The notes under the pieces: generated by a model
What the model was told of the DNA's origin: nothing
Database searches by the model: none
What the model saw: only the letters and a program-made list of their open reading frames with translations
Made by a program: the position numbers and the translations under genes
Part shown: positions 26,786-37,100 of the stretch, in pieces
Layout: each line of letters opens with the position of its first letter
Position numbering within the stretch: position 1 is the stretch's first letter
Assembly (NCBI RefSeq): GCF_000390185.1
Contig: NZ_AQHR01000091.1
Span: 29,289 to 93,288, forward strand
Reading direction: 5' to 3'
DNA from: Lunatimonas lonarensis
Lineage (GTDB): Bacteria; Bacteroidota; Bacteroidia; Cytophagales; Cyclobacteriaceae
DNA length: 64,000 nt

Positions 26786-28234
26786 ATGTCATCTTTGTGT
26801 TCTCATGTAAACCATTATTCTAGAAGGGAATTTCTGGCCAAAGCTGGGCTGGGAATTGGTGGCATGGCATTGGCCGGCCTGATTAATCCCACTACTTCCA
26901 TTGCCCAATCGGGATCCGGTAACGGGGTTTTGGGTGGCCCCCATTTTCTTCCGAAGGCAAAACGGGTGATATACTTGTTTCAAAGCGGTGGCCCCTCCCA
27001 ATTTGAGTTGTTCGATTACAAACCCGAGCTCATCAAGCGAACGGGCGAGGAACTTCCTGATTCGGTTAGGCAGGGACAGCGATTGACAGGAATGTCGGGC
27101 GGACAAAAGTCCCTTCCGATGATCGGATCGAGGTTTGGTTTTGAAAGAAGGGGCAAGTCGGGATTGTATGTCAGCGAACTGTTGCCCCATATCGGTTCCA
27201 TATCGGATGAGATCTGTGTGATAAAATCGATGTATACAGAAGCCATTAACCACGATCCGGCCATCACATTTTTCCAAACAGGTTCCCAACAGGCTGGTAG
27301 ACCCTCCATAGGGTCTTGGGTTAGTTACGGCTTGGGAAGCGAAAACGAGAATTTGCCCGCCTTTTGCGTACTTGTCTCCACAGGCAGGGCGGGTGCCCAA
27401 CCCGTGTATGGCAGGCTTTGGGGAAATGGATTTTTGCCCTCGGTGCACCAAGGCGTGCAGTTCCGTTCCGGAAAGGACCCCGTACTCTACCTGAATGATC
27501 CCCCGGGCGTAGATAGGGCGGATAGATCCAAGTACATGCAACATTTGAAAGAAATGTACGAGCACACCTTTGACTCCAATCCTGACGAAGAAATCCATTC
27601 CAAAATAGCTCAATATGAAATGGCCTATCGGATGCAAACGTCGGTGCCGGAGACCATGGACATTTCTGGAGAGCCGGAGCATGTGTTGGACATGTACGGG
27701 CCCGATGTCCGTATTCCGGGTACCTATGCGGTGAATTGCCTCCTGGCGCGACGATTGGCGGAGCGAAACGTGCCCTTTATTCAACTATACCATAGGGGAT
27801 GGGATCAGCATGGAAATCTGCCCAACGATATACAATCCATGGCACGGGGTACAGATCAGCCCACAGCCGGACTGATCATGGACCTGAAACAGCGGGGGCT
27901 TTTGGATGACACTTTGGTCATTTGGGGTGGGGAATTTGGGAGAACCAGCTATTCTCAGGGACAGATTACGAAAACAACCTATGGCCGTGACCATCATCCA
28001 AAGTGTTTCTCCATGTGGATGGCGGGAGCCGGGGTCAAAAAGGGATTTACCTATGGAGAAACCGATGAACTAGGGTACAACATCGCTGAAAATCCAGTCC
28101 ATGTACATGATTTTCAGGCCACCCTTCTGCATCTAATGGGCGTGGATCACGAGCGGTTGAATTATAAACATCAAGGTAGGAGGTACCGACTTACCGATGT
28201 GCACGGGCAGGTGGTAAAATCGCTTCTGATCTAA
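26786..28234 (+). CDS. DUF1501 protein, Tat-exported
   Basis: This 482-residue protein of the alkaline-phosphatase/sulfatase-like superfamily is exported folded. The N-terminus carries a twin-arginine motif SRREFLAKAG followed by a hydrophobic stretch and a cleavage region (TTSIAQ). Typical DUF1501 segments are VIYLFQSGGPSQFELFDYKP, HDPAITFFQTGSQQAGRPSIGSW and LVIWGGEFGRT, followed by a GRDHHP motif. It begins five bases after the PSD1 lipoprotein stop, and PSD1/DUF1501 pairs are a recurring unit. The reaction is unknown. A weak GAAAAC/GTTTTC hairpin at 28244-28259 may end the transcript. Confidence 0.9.
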   Translation: MSSLCSHVNHYSRREFLAKAGLGIGGMALAGLINPTTSIAQSGSGNGVLGGPHFLPKAKRVIYLFQSGGPSQFELFDYKPELIKRTGEELPDSVRQGQRLTGMSGGQKSLPMIGSRFGFERRGKSGLYVSELLPHIGSISDEICVIKSMYTEAINHDPAITFFQTGSQQAGRPSIGSWVSYGLGSENENLPAFCVLVSTGRAGAQPVYGRLWGNGFLPSVHQGVQFRSGKDPVLYLNDPPGVDRADRSKYMQHLKEMYEHTFDSNPDEEIHSKIAQYEMAYRMQTSVPETMDISGEPEHVLDMYGPDVRIPGTYAVNCLLARRLAERNVPFIQLYHRGWDQHGNLPNDIQSMARGTDQPTAGLIMDLKQRGLLDDTLVIWGGEFGRTSYSQGQITKTTYGRDHHPKCFSMWMAGAGVKKGFTYGETDELGYNIAENPVHVHDFQATLLHLMGVDHERLNYKHQGRRYRLTDVHGQVVKSLLI

Positions 28235-28537
28235 AAATTCCCGGAAAACGTGGGTTTTCGTACTTTATATCCTTTGGTGGAATTAGCAAAATAGACAAGA
28301 AGGTAGTATGAAAAAATTTGCCAATATTAAATAGCTCTTGTCAATTTTACGGAATGAAAAACGGCTCAAGGAAATCAATTTTTATTTGAGATTAAATCTA
28401 AAAGAAAATTGAAGTAAAATAGATTAAAATATTTACTTAGTTTATAATACTTATTTTTTGTTACCTGTACAGTAAAAGAAAGTTGAACCTGAGTAGAAAA
28501 TATAATCGAATTGGTTGCTAATAAAAATGAAAGGAAT
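28235..28537 (+). other. A+T-rich intergenic region
   Basis: These 303 bases are strongly A+T-rich and hold no supported gene. A weak hairpin (GAAAAC, GTGG, GTTTTC) lies at 28244-28259. TTATTTTTTG near 28451 approaches but does not match the -7 consensus. No copy of the LacI-type palindrome is visible here. Confidence 0.5.
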
Positions 28538-29587
28538 ATGCGATTTACACTAGTGGTAATAATTATATTAGTCTTAAGCGCTCAGTCTATTTTCGCCCAG
28601 AGAGAACATAGTAATCAAATAAAACCGGGGAGGTTATGGTTCGACAGTAAAGGGGAAAGGATCAACGCGCACGGAGGCTGTGTTATATATCATAATGGGG
28701 TTTATTATTGGTATGGTGAGCATAAAGTAGAAGGCCTGTCGGAAAAAGAGCATGCAGATGGCGGAATTCATTGTTACGCATCATACAACCTTGTGGATTG
28801 GCACGACCAGGGTATGGTATTAAATTTAACAAAAAAAGACACGTTAAGTGACTTGGCTTTCGACGCTAACCAAGATAGACCGAAGGTGGTTTACAATGAG
28901 GAAACCAGAAAATTTGTGTTGTTTTTTAAGCTATATCTTCGCAATCATGGAACTAAGGTCGCTTTTGTCGGGGTTGCGATTTCCGATAGCCCATCAGGGC
29001 CTTTTCAATATACCCACAAGTTCCTGGGTGGAAATTCCCCAAATGGAACCGGAGATTTTGCCATGTTTCAGGACGATAATGGTGAACTGTATCACTTAAC
29101 CGTTAGAAAACCAGATAAGGCCTTTGTTATTGGTAAAATGCGAAATGATTATTTATTGCCGGAGGGGGAATACCAATTGTGCACAGGTGTCACCAACGGT
29201 ACGGAAGCCCCCGCTCTCTTCAAAAAAGATGGGGTATACCATATGCTGGCATCGGGATCTTCAGGTTGGGATCCAAATGCGGCTAGATATTTCACGTCCA
29301 ATTCGCTCTATGGGACATGGGAGGACAGGGGTAATCCGCTTATAGGGCAAAATCCCAATAATAAATTAGGTCCCGAAAAGACTTTTGGGGGTCAATCTAC
29401 ATTTATTATACCTTACCAAGGAAAGGAGGACTCCTTTATTGCGTTTTTTGATATTAACAAACCGGAGCATCCTTTTAATAGTTTGTATATATGGTTGCCA
29501 ATTCAATTTCAAAATGATACAATGTATATCCCTTGGATTGATCAATGGAATCCCCAGACTTTTTTCGGTGAATTAAAAGCGAAATAA
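28538..29587 (+). CDS. Exported glycoside hydrolase, family 43-like
   Basis: This 349-residue enzyme would remove terminal sugars such as galactose, arabinose or xylose from glycans in the periplasm or outside the cell. I chose the ATG at 28538 because it begins a good signal peptide (MRFTLVVIIILVLSAQSIFAQ); a TTG nine codons upstream is unlikely. The five-bladed propeller pattern is clear: INAHGGCVIYHNGVYYWYGEH, DRPKVVYNEETRKFVLFF, then GTEAPALFKKDGVYHMLASG, which carries the likely acid Glu. The pattern resembles GH43 subfamilies acting on beta-galactans, but the subfamily is not certain. The gene and its upstream region are richer in A+T than the neighbours. Confidence 0.82.
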   Translation: MRFTLVVIIILVLSAQSIFAQREHSNQIKPGRLWFDSKGERINAHGGCVIYHNGVYYWYGEHKVEGLSEKEHADGGIHCYASYNLVDWHDQGMVLNLTKKDTLSDLAFDANQDRPKVVYNEETRKFVLFFKLYLRNHGTKVAFVGVAISDSPSGPFQYTHKFLGGNSPNGTGDFAMFQDDNGELYHLTVRKPDKAFVIGKMRNDYLLPEGEYQLCTGVTNGTEAPALFKKDGVYHMLASGSSGWDPNAARYFTSNSLYGTWEDRGNPLIGQNPNNKLGPEKTFGGQSTFIIPYQGKEDSFIAFFDINKPEHPFNSLYIWLPIQFQNDTMYIPWIDQWNPQTFFGELKAK

Positions 29588-29653
29588 TAGATTTAAATTT
29601 TTAATTATTTTAATAATATAATTTGTTGTATAAACCTATTTAATAAATCACCA

Positions 29654-32479
29654 ATGAATGATATTTCAAAAATAATAGTTGTACTTGGTCTTTATTTGAT
29701 GGGGGCCTGTAACTATAAAGCGACGGAAGCAGTTTATATAGAAAATAATCAGATAGTCATCCAAAAGAGCGGAATAACCTATCATTTTCAACCTGAATTT
29801 TCAGTCATTTACAGCGAGAAGGACCCGAAAATGGAAATGAGGCCCGCTGGGATAGAGGGGGTTCCGTACAATGTCATTACCTGGCTTGCCTATCAGGGGA
29901 AAGATGCTGATTTGGCCAAAGTAGAAAGAAGCGATAGCTTTGTCGGGGATGGTTTTGACGATGGGATTTTGGATGGTAAGGCCAACGAGCGAAGTTCCAA
30001 CCCTTTCAATTCGGGAAGGTTGATTCCTACCCGGGCAACGCAACTGGAGTCAACAAACGGCATCATTACCCTTGCCTTTAACGGAAATGAGCTATTCGAT
30101 TTTTCTGCAAGGGTTCTCACCGATGCTAGCCGTTATCCGGCGATGGAGTTTACCCTGACACCAAAAGCAGAAGGGTATTTTTCAGTGGCTTATACCGGAG
30201 CACCTTCTTACACCATAGAGGATGTGGCCGAGATTTGGCAGCCCTTGGTATGGCAAGAGAAGCGATTCCCGGAGAGCCCTGTGATGACGTTGGCCTTTCG
30301 TGCCCCTATACCTACGGCGATGGTCCATGACGGGGTAAATTCCCTAGGGGTATTGGCCGCTTCGGAGGAGTTTCCCTTCGACCCTCTGCCGCTGGCAGAC
30401 AATAGTCGTTTTGGGCTTATGGTGCGTAGCGAGCAAGGAATGGCACAGCCCCAGCTTGTTGCCCCTGTGCTGGGAGGCATTGATTCTTACAGGAAAGCAG
30501 GGGAGGCCTACAAGTTCACGGCGCTTTTGTTGGTGGAAAAAGGAGCCATCCATGAAGTTTTTGAGCAGGTTGCCCGAAAGATCTTCGGGTTTAATGACTA
30601 CCGGAAAAACGAGATATCTTCGCTTAATCAGACACTGGAAGCAATCATAGATTATTCCAAAACAGATTATGCCTGGTTTCTTGATTCCTTAAAGGGTTTT
30701 GCCTATTCGACGGATGTTCCCGGTGCGGTCAAGAATGTTTCTAGTTTGAACCCCCTGGAGCTTGCCATTGTGATGGATGACTCGGCCATGTTCGAAAAAA
30801 TGGCCTATCCGACCTTGGAGTATATGTTGTCCCGGGAGAAGTTTCTTTTTTCGTTGGATCCCAAGCAGCGGATACAGCATCCATCCCGCAGTATGACGGG
30901 ACGTATTGCGCCGGTTTCTGAGTTGACTGCCCTATACGATATCCTTGGGCCGCAGAATCGGTTCCTTGTTGATTTGGCCGAAAGGGAGTATGCAGGGGCC
31001 CAGATCAGAAATCTGGACGTGTTGGATCAGGGGGATACCTGGGAAAACGCCATGCACCTATTTAGGGCTACTGGCGATGAAAAGTATCTGAAAAGGGCCA
31101 TGGAAGGAGCTAGTGAATATATCGAAAAACGAGTTGGTGTCAAACAGACCGATTTCAAGGATCCCTATGCGCCGGGAGCCTTTTTTTGGAATGCATTCGT
31201 TTCGAAGTGGATTGAACTGACGGAGCTATATGAGCTTACCGGAGATGAAAAATACCTGAAAGCCGCACATGATGGGGCGCGTCGGTTTACGATGTTCACC
31301 TGGATGTCGCCAGCGATTCCAGACAGGGAAATCGTAGTGAATAAGGATGGGAAGGCCCCCTTGTATTGGTACCTGAGATCCAAAGGTCACCGGCAGATGT
31401 ATTTCCCCGAGGAAGAAGTACCCGCATGGAGGCTTTCCGAGATAGGTCTTACGCCGGAATCGTCGGGAACAAGTCAGGGGCACCGTGCCATTTTCATGGC
31501 AAATTATGCCCCTTGGATGCTTCGCCTAGGGTATTATACAGGCGACCAGTTTCTAAACGAGGTGGCCAAAGCGGCGATAATCGGACGATACAGAAACTTC
31601 CCCGGATACCATATCAATACTGCAAGGACGACCGCCTACGAGAAGATTGATTTTCCCCTCAGGCCTCATTTGGACCTAAGTGTAAACTCCTTTCACTATA
31701 ATCATATCCTGCCCATGGCTTCTATGCTGCTGGACTATATTGTAACGGACGCTTTTGTCAGGTCAAACGGGGAAATAGACTTCCCCTCAGTGTACATAGA
31801 AGGCTATGCCTACCTTCAGAATAAATTCTATGGCAGCAAACCGGGCAAATTTTTTGGTGAAGAAGGGGTGCAGTTATGGATGCCGCAAAGCCTTTTGACC
31901 ATAGACCAGGTCGAATTGAATTACCTATCGGCCTACAAAGACGACAAACTCTTCCTGGTCTTTATGAATCAATCCGATGAAAGGGTAACGGCAACAGTGA
32001 AGATCAATTCGGATCTGGTTAAAGGAAGCGATTGGGAGGTGAAGGGCTTGAACGGTCGGCGGTCCCCAAAAATTGAGGATGGTATCCTCAACATTGAGGT
32101 GGACGGGGCTGGATTGACGGCTGTAATGGTTGAAGGCGTAGCTATACGTACAGGTTTTCAGCAGCGAATGCTTGCCGTTCCCAATTTCCCGTCGGCGGGC
32201 TATGAAGAAGTGGATTTTGGAAACGCCAGGGCCTTGCGCATGCAGCTGGGCGGCTACGACCAGCGTATCTTCATTTATCTTCAGGACGATGATTCCAAAT
32301 TTTCCGCTGTGGACTTATTCTATGAGGACGAACAGGGCAACGAAAAAACCTTGAAAGACCAATCCTATCCCTTTGAATTTACAATCCCCCTCAGGGGTCA
32401 GCAAACAGGATTCAACTTTTGGTTTTCTGGTACGGATATAAACGGGAGGAAAATACAGAGTAAGCGGTACACACTATAA
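29654..32479 (+). CDS. 941-residue lipoprotein, predicted alpha/alpha-barrel carbohydrate-active enzyme, paralogue of the gene at 38892
   Basis: I do not recognise an assigned family. The signal ends LMGAC (Cys19), so it is a lipoprotein. An N-terminal beta-rich part (about 25-330) is followed by a helical region at about 340-730 (ELTELYELTGDEKYLKAAHDGARR), typical of an alpha/alpha toroid. Beta-sandwich segments follow at the C-terminus. It is clearly homologous to the 955-residue protein at 38892: both share VKNVSxLxPL, LEYxxSREKxL, NFPGYxxxxxxT, DFPS and GYAxLxNKxYG in the same order. Fold and location suggest a glycoside hydrolase or lyase. Similar proteins are sometimes loosely annotated as glycerophosphoryl diester phosphodiesterases; I see no support for that. 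Confidence 0.75.
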   Translation: MNDISKIIVVLGLYLMGACNYKATEAVYIENNQIVIQKSGITYHFQPEFSVIYSEKDPKMEMRPAGIEGVPYNVITWLAYQGKDADLAKVERSDSFVGDGFDDGILDGKANERSSNPFNSGRLIPTRATQLESTNGIITLAFNGNELFDFSARVLTDASRYPAMEFTLTPKAEGYFSVAYTGAPSYTIEDVAEIWQPLVWQEKRFPESPVMTLAFRAPIPTAMVHDGVNSLGVLAASEEFPFDPLPLADNSRFGLMVRSEQGMAQPQLVAPVLGGIDSYRKAGEAYKFTALLLVEKGAIHEVFEQVARKIFGFNDYRKNEISSLNQTLEAIIDYSKTDYAWFLDSLKGFAYSTDVPGAVKNVSSLNPLELAIVMDDSAMFEKMAYPTLEYMLSREKFLFSLDPKQRIQHPSRSMTGRIAPVSELTALYDILGPQNRFLVDLAEREYAGAQIRNLDVLDQGDTWENAMHLFRATGDEKYLKRAMEGASEYIEKRVGVKQTDFKDPYAPGAFFWNAFVSKWIELTELYELTGDEKYLKAAHDGARRFTMFTWMSPAIPDREIVVNKDGKAPLYWYLRSKGHRQMYFPEEEVPAWRLSEIGLTPESSGTSQGHRAIFMANYAPWMLRLGYYTGDQFLNEVAKAAIIGRYRNFPGYHINTARTTAYEKIDFPLRPHLDLSVNSFHYNHILPMASMLLDYIVTDAFVRSNGEIDFPSVYIEGYAYLQNKFYGSKPGKFFGEEGVQLWMPQSLLTIDQVELNYLSAYKDDKLFLVFMNQSDERVTATVKINSDLVKGSDWEVKGLNGRRSPKIEDGILNIEVDGAGLTAVMVEGVAIRTGFQQRMLAVPNFPSAGYEEVDFGNARALRMQLGGYDQRIFIYLQDDDSKFSAVDLFYEDEQGNEKTLKDQSYPFEFTIPLRGQQTGFNFWFSGTDINGRKIQSKRYTL

Positions 32480-32768
32480 ACATCCGATTGGCGGCGTAGG
32501 GAGGATAATTTCTTGCGGCGCGGATTTGTGGGGGCAGCGAGGCTGTCCGAAAAGAGCAGTCTTTTTTACGCTGCCATTTTTCCGGATATTCCGGAGAAGC
32601 CAGGCGATCTTGCCCGTTTGGTTTTTAATTGTACGAAGATTTCAGAGCTACGTCCCTTACTTGCTATATTTCAAAGTTGGGTGAAGCTTTCCGCCTTGCT
32701 AGCAGGTCAACCGACTTTTCGGACATCTACGTTGTACTATTTTAATGTAAAAAATGGGTTTTTAGGCA

Positions 32769-33812
32769 CTAAGTGCTATCACGAACCATCAGTGTGGGCT
32801 TCACGGAAATGCAATCGCAGTCTTCCTGAACTTCATTTTCCAAGATGGAATGGAGTAGCATCTTAGCGGCGGTTTGTCCCATTTCGAAGGAGGGCTGTGC
32901 CATCGTGGTCAGTGCTGGCCGGATAAATTTGGAGGTGATGTCGTCGCCAAAGCCCGCAATGGCCAGCTCCTCGGGCACGGAGATGCCTAAGTTGTGTGCT
33001 GCATGTAGTGCCCCAATTGCAATAATGTCTGCAAAGCAAAAAAGAGCATCCGGTTTTTCCAACCTGCGCCAAAGTCGTTCGATCGTCTCTCCTCCCGTAT
33101 CGAAGGAAAATTCGCTAAGCTCAATCTCCATATTCGGATCAGGTGCGATTCCCTGCTCCCTCAGTGCTGCTCGGTAGCCCGCCAAGCGTTCCCGGCAGAC
33201 TTCCAATGAACGCGGGCCTCCAATATGGACGATCCGCCGTCTGTTCCGCGCTAGGAGGTGTTCGGTGATCTCCTTGGCTCCGGCGAAATCATCCGTTACG
33301 ATTTTGCACGTTTTGATGGATTCGGTTACCCGTTCAAACAGGGTCACGGGAATTCCCCTATTCATAACGCTTTCTATGTGGTCGTAATTGGTGGTTTCTT
33401 TCGAAAAGGCGATGATGATTCCGTCTACCCGACTGTTCGCGAGGGTTTCTACGATTTCCAGCTCTTTTTTGTAGGATTCCCCGGACTGAAAGATCATTAC
33501 TTTGTAGTTTTCCTTGTAGGCGATGTTTTCTATACCAGAGATGGAGTTGGACCAAAAAAACCGGTTGATGGTGGGTACGACTACGCCGATGATCTTGGAG
33601 CGCTTGCTGCTTAGGCTGCTGGCCAGAAGGTTGGGATGGTAATCCAAGTCTTTGGCCATTTTCAATACAGCCTCTTTGGTCTCAGGCTTGATTTCCGTAG
33701 AACCGCGGAGGGCACGGGAAACCGTGGCGACAGAGACCTTGAGCCGCTCGGCGATGTCTTTTATGGTTATGGGTTTTTTCAACGGCTTCGCTTGGGGTGA
33801 TTTTTGATCCAA
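32769..33812 (-). CDS. LacI-family transcriptional regulator
   Basis: This 347-residue cytosolic repressor has a DNA-binding head at residues about 16-60 (ITIKDIAERLKVSVATVSRAL, with the hinge helix HPNLLASSLSSKRS). A sugar-binding periplasmic-protein-like core fills the rest (IGVVVPTINRFFWSNSISGIE, IAGFGDDITSKFIRPALTT). It is divergent from the susC operon. The palindrome at 33951-33972 lies in the shared intergenic region, so it probably controls both susC and its own gene, and a near-identical palindrome at 23286 extends control to the PSD1/DUF1501 pair. The inducer is unknown. Confidence 0.95.
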   Translation of the reverse strand: MDQKSPQAKPLKKPITIKDIAERLKVSVATVSRALRGSTEIKPETKEAVLKMAKDLDYHPNLLASSLSSKRSKIIGVVVPTINRFFWSNSISGIENIAYKENYKVMIFQSGESYKKELEIVETLANSRVDGIIIAFSKETTNYDHIESVMNRGIPVTLFERVTESIKTCKIVTDDFAGAKEITEHLLARNRRRIVHIGGPRSLEVCRERLAGYRAALREQGIAPDPNMEIELSEFSFDTGGETIERLWRRLEKPDALFCFADIIAIGALHAAHNLGISVPEELAIAGFGDDITSKFIRPALTTMAQPSFEMGQTAAKMLLHSILENEVQEDCDCISVKPTLMVRDST

Positions 33813-33950
33813 TTTAACGGTTTACAATTTAAAAGTTACAATTTAGTCTTTTTTGATGGCTAATCGGTAGGAATTTTCTGAAGGGAATTTAGATTTTATC
33901 ATTTTCAATAATTCAAAAAATGCTGTGTTTTGTTGATAAAAAATCAATTG

Positions 33951-33972
33951 TAAACGTTATCGAAAACGTTTA
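33951..33972. promoter_or_regulatory. LacI-family operator between lacI-type gene and susC
   Basis: TAAACGTTATCGAAAACGTTTA is a 22-base palindrome with one mismatched pair. Its core is the same as the perfect site at 23286-23305. It lies about 139 bases upstream of the regulator start and 131 bases upstream of the chosen susC start, just before an A+T-rich block (TATAAAATTTTG) that may be the susC promoter. Confidence 0.82.
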
Positions 33973-34103
33973 CGGTATAAAATTTTGATTTTTGTTGAAA
34001 ATTTTCTTTTTCTGCTTAGAGATAATATCTAGTTTAGGTACCAGATTGGCATTAGTTCATTGGGATGGCTATGCCATTTCAATTCACCCAAAATAGAATA
34101 TTT

Positions 34104-37100
34104 ATGGAAAAAGCATTACGGTTTCTCTTAGTTCTTTCCTTCGTGCTATGTGCCGGAGGAACGATGGCTCAGTCGGTGGTGGTCACCGGCGTAGTGAGTG
34201 ATGACAAAGGTGATCCCCTTCCTGGAGCGGGGGTTTTGGTAAAGGGCACCACCCGGGGCACGGTCACAGATATTGACGGTAAGTATAACTTATCGGTAGG
34301 TGGTCCTTCGGATGTATTGGTGTTTTCCTACGTGGGTTATGAGCGAAGGGAGATACAGGTAGACTCCCAAACCACGATTGATGTGCGGCTTGCCTTGGAC
34401 ATGAGTGGGCTGGATGAGGTCGTCGTTGTTGGGTATGGAGATCAGAAGCGGATCAACCTGACGGGCTCGGTTGAATCCATTGATGGGGCGGCAATCGCCA
34501 GGCAGCCGGTGTTTCGGGCCTCTCAGGCTTTAGTCGGTTTATCGCCAGGGCTTACAGCCATTCAGTCTAGCGGTAGGCCTGGCGCGGATGGCGCGACCCT
34601 CCGAATCCGGGGAACAGGCTCCCTCGGAGCGTCCAACGACCCTTTGGTGCTCATAGACGGTATACAGGGCGATATCAACAATATTGATCCTGCGGATATT
34701 GAGAGCATTTCTGTACTAAAGGATGCGGCGGCGGCAGCGATCTACGGGTCCAGGGGATCAAATGGTGTAATCTTGGTTACTACCAAAAGGGGCAAACAGG
34801 GAGCGATGACAGTAAGCTACAATATGTCAGCGGGCTGGCAGGAGCCTCAGACACTGCCTACGTACCTGGGTGCGATCGATTTTCTGCGGGTTACCAACAC
34901 CTCTGAATCCATAATCAACAATTACCAGCAAAACATGGCCACCAATCCAGATCTTTATCCGGACACGGATTGGATGGACCTGCTGTTTTCGGAAAGTGGC
35001 TTTCAGCAATACCACAACCTGAATGTAAACGGTGGTACGGAAAATATCCAGCTTATGGGCTCCATTTCCTACACAGATCAGGGGGCCAATGTAGTCAATT
35101 ATAACTTCAAGCGATATAACGGGCGCTTTAATTCAGACATCAAGATCAACGAGAAATTCAATGTATCGTTTGATCTTAATTTTAGCCAAGAGCAGACCAC
35201 CGAGCCAAACTCAGGTATTGGTCCCATCTTTGGCGATGCGTTCCGAATAGATCCCACCCAGGTGGCTATTCATTCGGATGGATCCTGGGGCGATGGGTGG
35301 AGCGGTCAGAACCCCATTGCAGCGGCCCATGACGGTGGCCTAAATCGACGTCAGAACAATTACTTCAGAGGGTTGATGAAGGTGAATTATTCTCCGATCC
35401 AAGACCTGAATTTCAGCCTGACCTATTCGCCTGAATACCGGGATATTTTTGACCGGAACTTTAATGCGATGTACACGACGATTCTGGACTGGGACACCCG
35501 AAATACCCGAAATGTACCGGATCGTAATTCGCTCGTAAATACGAACACCCGGGTATTTGAAGATAACCTGATCGGACTTGCCTCCTACAGCAAGGGTTTC
35601 AACAACCACCAGTTTACCCTACTCGGGGGCTATGAAATGATCAAGTCAAATTGGGGCCAGTTCAGCGCTTCGAGAACCGACTTTATTATCCAAAGCCTGG
35701 AACAGCTGGATGCGGGTGCGGAAACCAACATGCGAAACGGCGGCAGTGCCACCCACTCCAGTTTGGTCTCCTACTTTTCCAGGCTCAATTATGGTTTCAA
35801 GGATAAGTACCTCTTTGAGGCGAACCTGCGTCAAGATGCTTCTTCGCGGTTTGCGCCGGAGAACCGGGTATCCTATTTCCCTTCGTTCTCTGCGGGATGG
35901 CGCCTATCCGAAGAATCTTTCTTTGCACCCTTGGATTTTTTCACCGAGTTCAAAGTGCGGGCTTCCTGGGGTAGATTGGGCAACCAACAGATTGGCAGTG
36001 ACTTCCCGTATACATCCAATATTATTTTGGGAGCCAACAACTTCCTGTTTGGGGATAGAGTTGCCACCGGTGCGGCCCAAAACGTACTGGCAAACCGGGC
36101 CATTCGCTGGGAAACCACCGAAACCACTAACATAGCCCTCGACGCCGGCTTGATAAATAACAAGCTGAACTTCACATTTGAATATTATGTCCGAACTACC
36201 AACGATATCCTTCTGGCATTGCCGGTTCCCTTAGTGGTAGGGTTGACAGCACCCCAGCAAAATGCCGGATCGGTAGAAAATAGGGGTATAGACATGTCGC
36301 TTAATTGGCGGGATGCGATAGGACAGTTTAGGTACAGCATCAACGCGAATTTTTCAGATGTGAAAAACAGGGTGATGGACCTAGGTGGGCTGGGACAGAT
36401 TATCAGTGGTAATTCCATTACCAAAGTGGGCAGCCCAATCGGTTCCATTTTTGGCTATCAGGCCATGGGATTTTTCCAGAGCCAAGAGGAAATTAACAAC
36501 GCACCCACCCAATTCGGAGCGATTATTCCGGGAAATATCCGTTACGTGGATCAGCTGACCGTGGATACAAACGGGGATGGAATTCCTGATTCTCCAGATG
36601 GACTGATCAATCCGGATGACCGGGTGATCATTGGAGATCCTTTCCCTAGGAACAGCTATGCACTCACCCTAAATGCGGACTACAAAGGATTTGATTTGTC
36701 GATTATGTTTCAGGGAGTAGGCAAGCGGGATCTTTTCCTTCAAGGAGATGCCATTTGGCCACTCTTCAACGCAGGTAAGGTGCAGGAATGGCATGTGACC
36801 GATTCATGGACTCCCGAAAATCCCAATGCACGGATTCCGGTATTGTTTCCCACCAGTTCGGGAAGTAACGATGCCCGCGCCAGCGACGTTTGGGTGTTTG
36901 ACGCCTCTTACCTCGCAATACGTAACCTGAGCTTAGGGTACAGTTTCCCAACCCTGAAGGACAAACTGAAGGCTAGAAATCTCCGGGTTTTCACCTCCAT
37001 CCAAAACCTGGCGAATTTTAACCGCCTTCCGCCGGGTACCAATCCGCTGACACCCAATGGTAGTTCCGGGGCTATATTCCCCATTGCCAGGGCGTATACT

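Noticed and set aside
26789..27784. Long open frame of 331 codons on the minus strand
   Set aside because: It lies entirely antisense to the DUF1501 gene, has no recognisable domain and reads as a codon-bias shadow.
28235..29650. A+T-rich GH43 segment as a mobile island
   Set aside because: Composition differs from neighbours, but I see no boundary repeats, integrase or transposase, so only the composition is reported.
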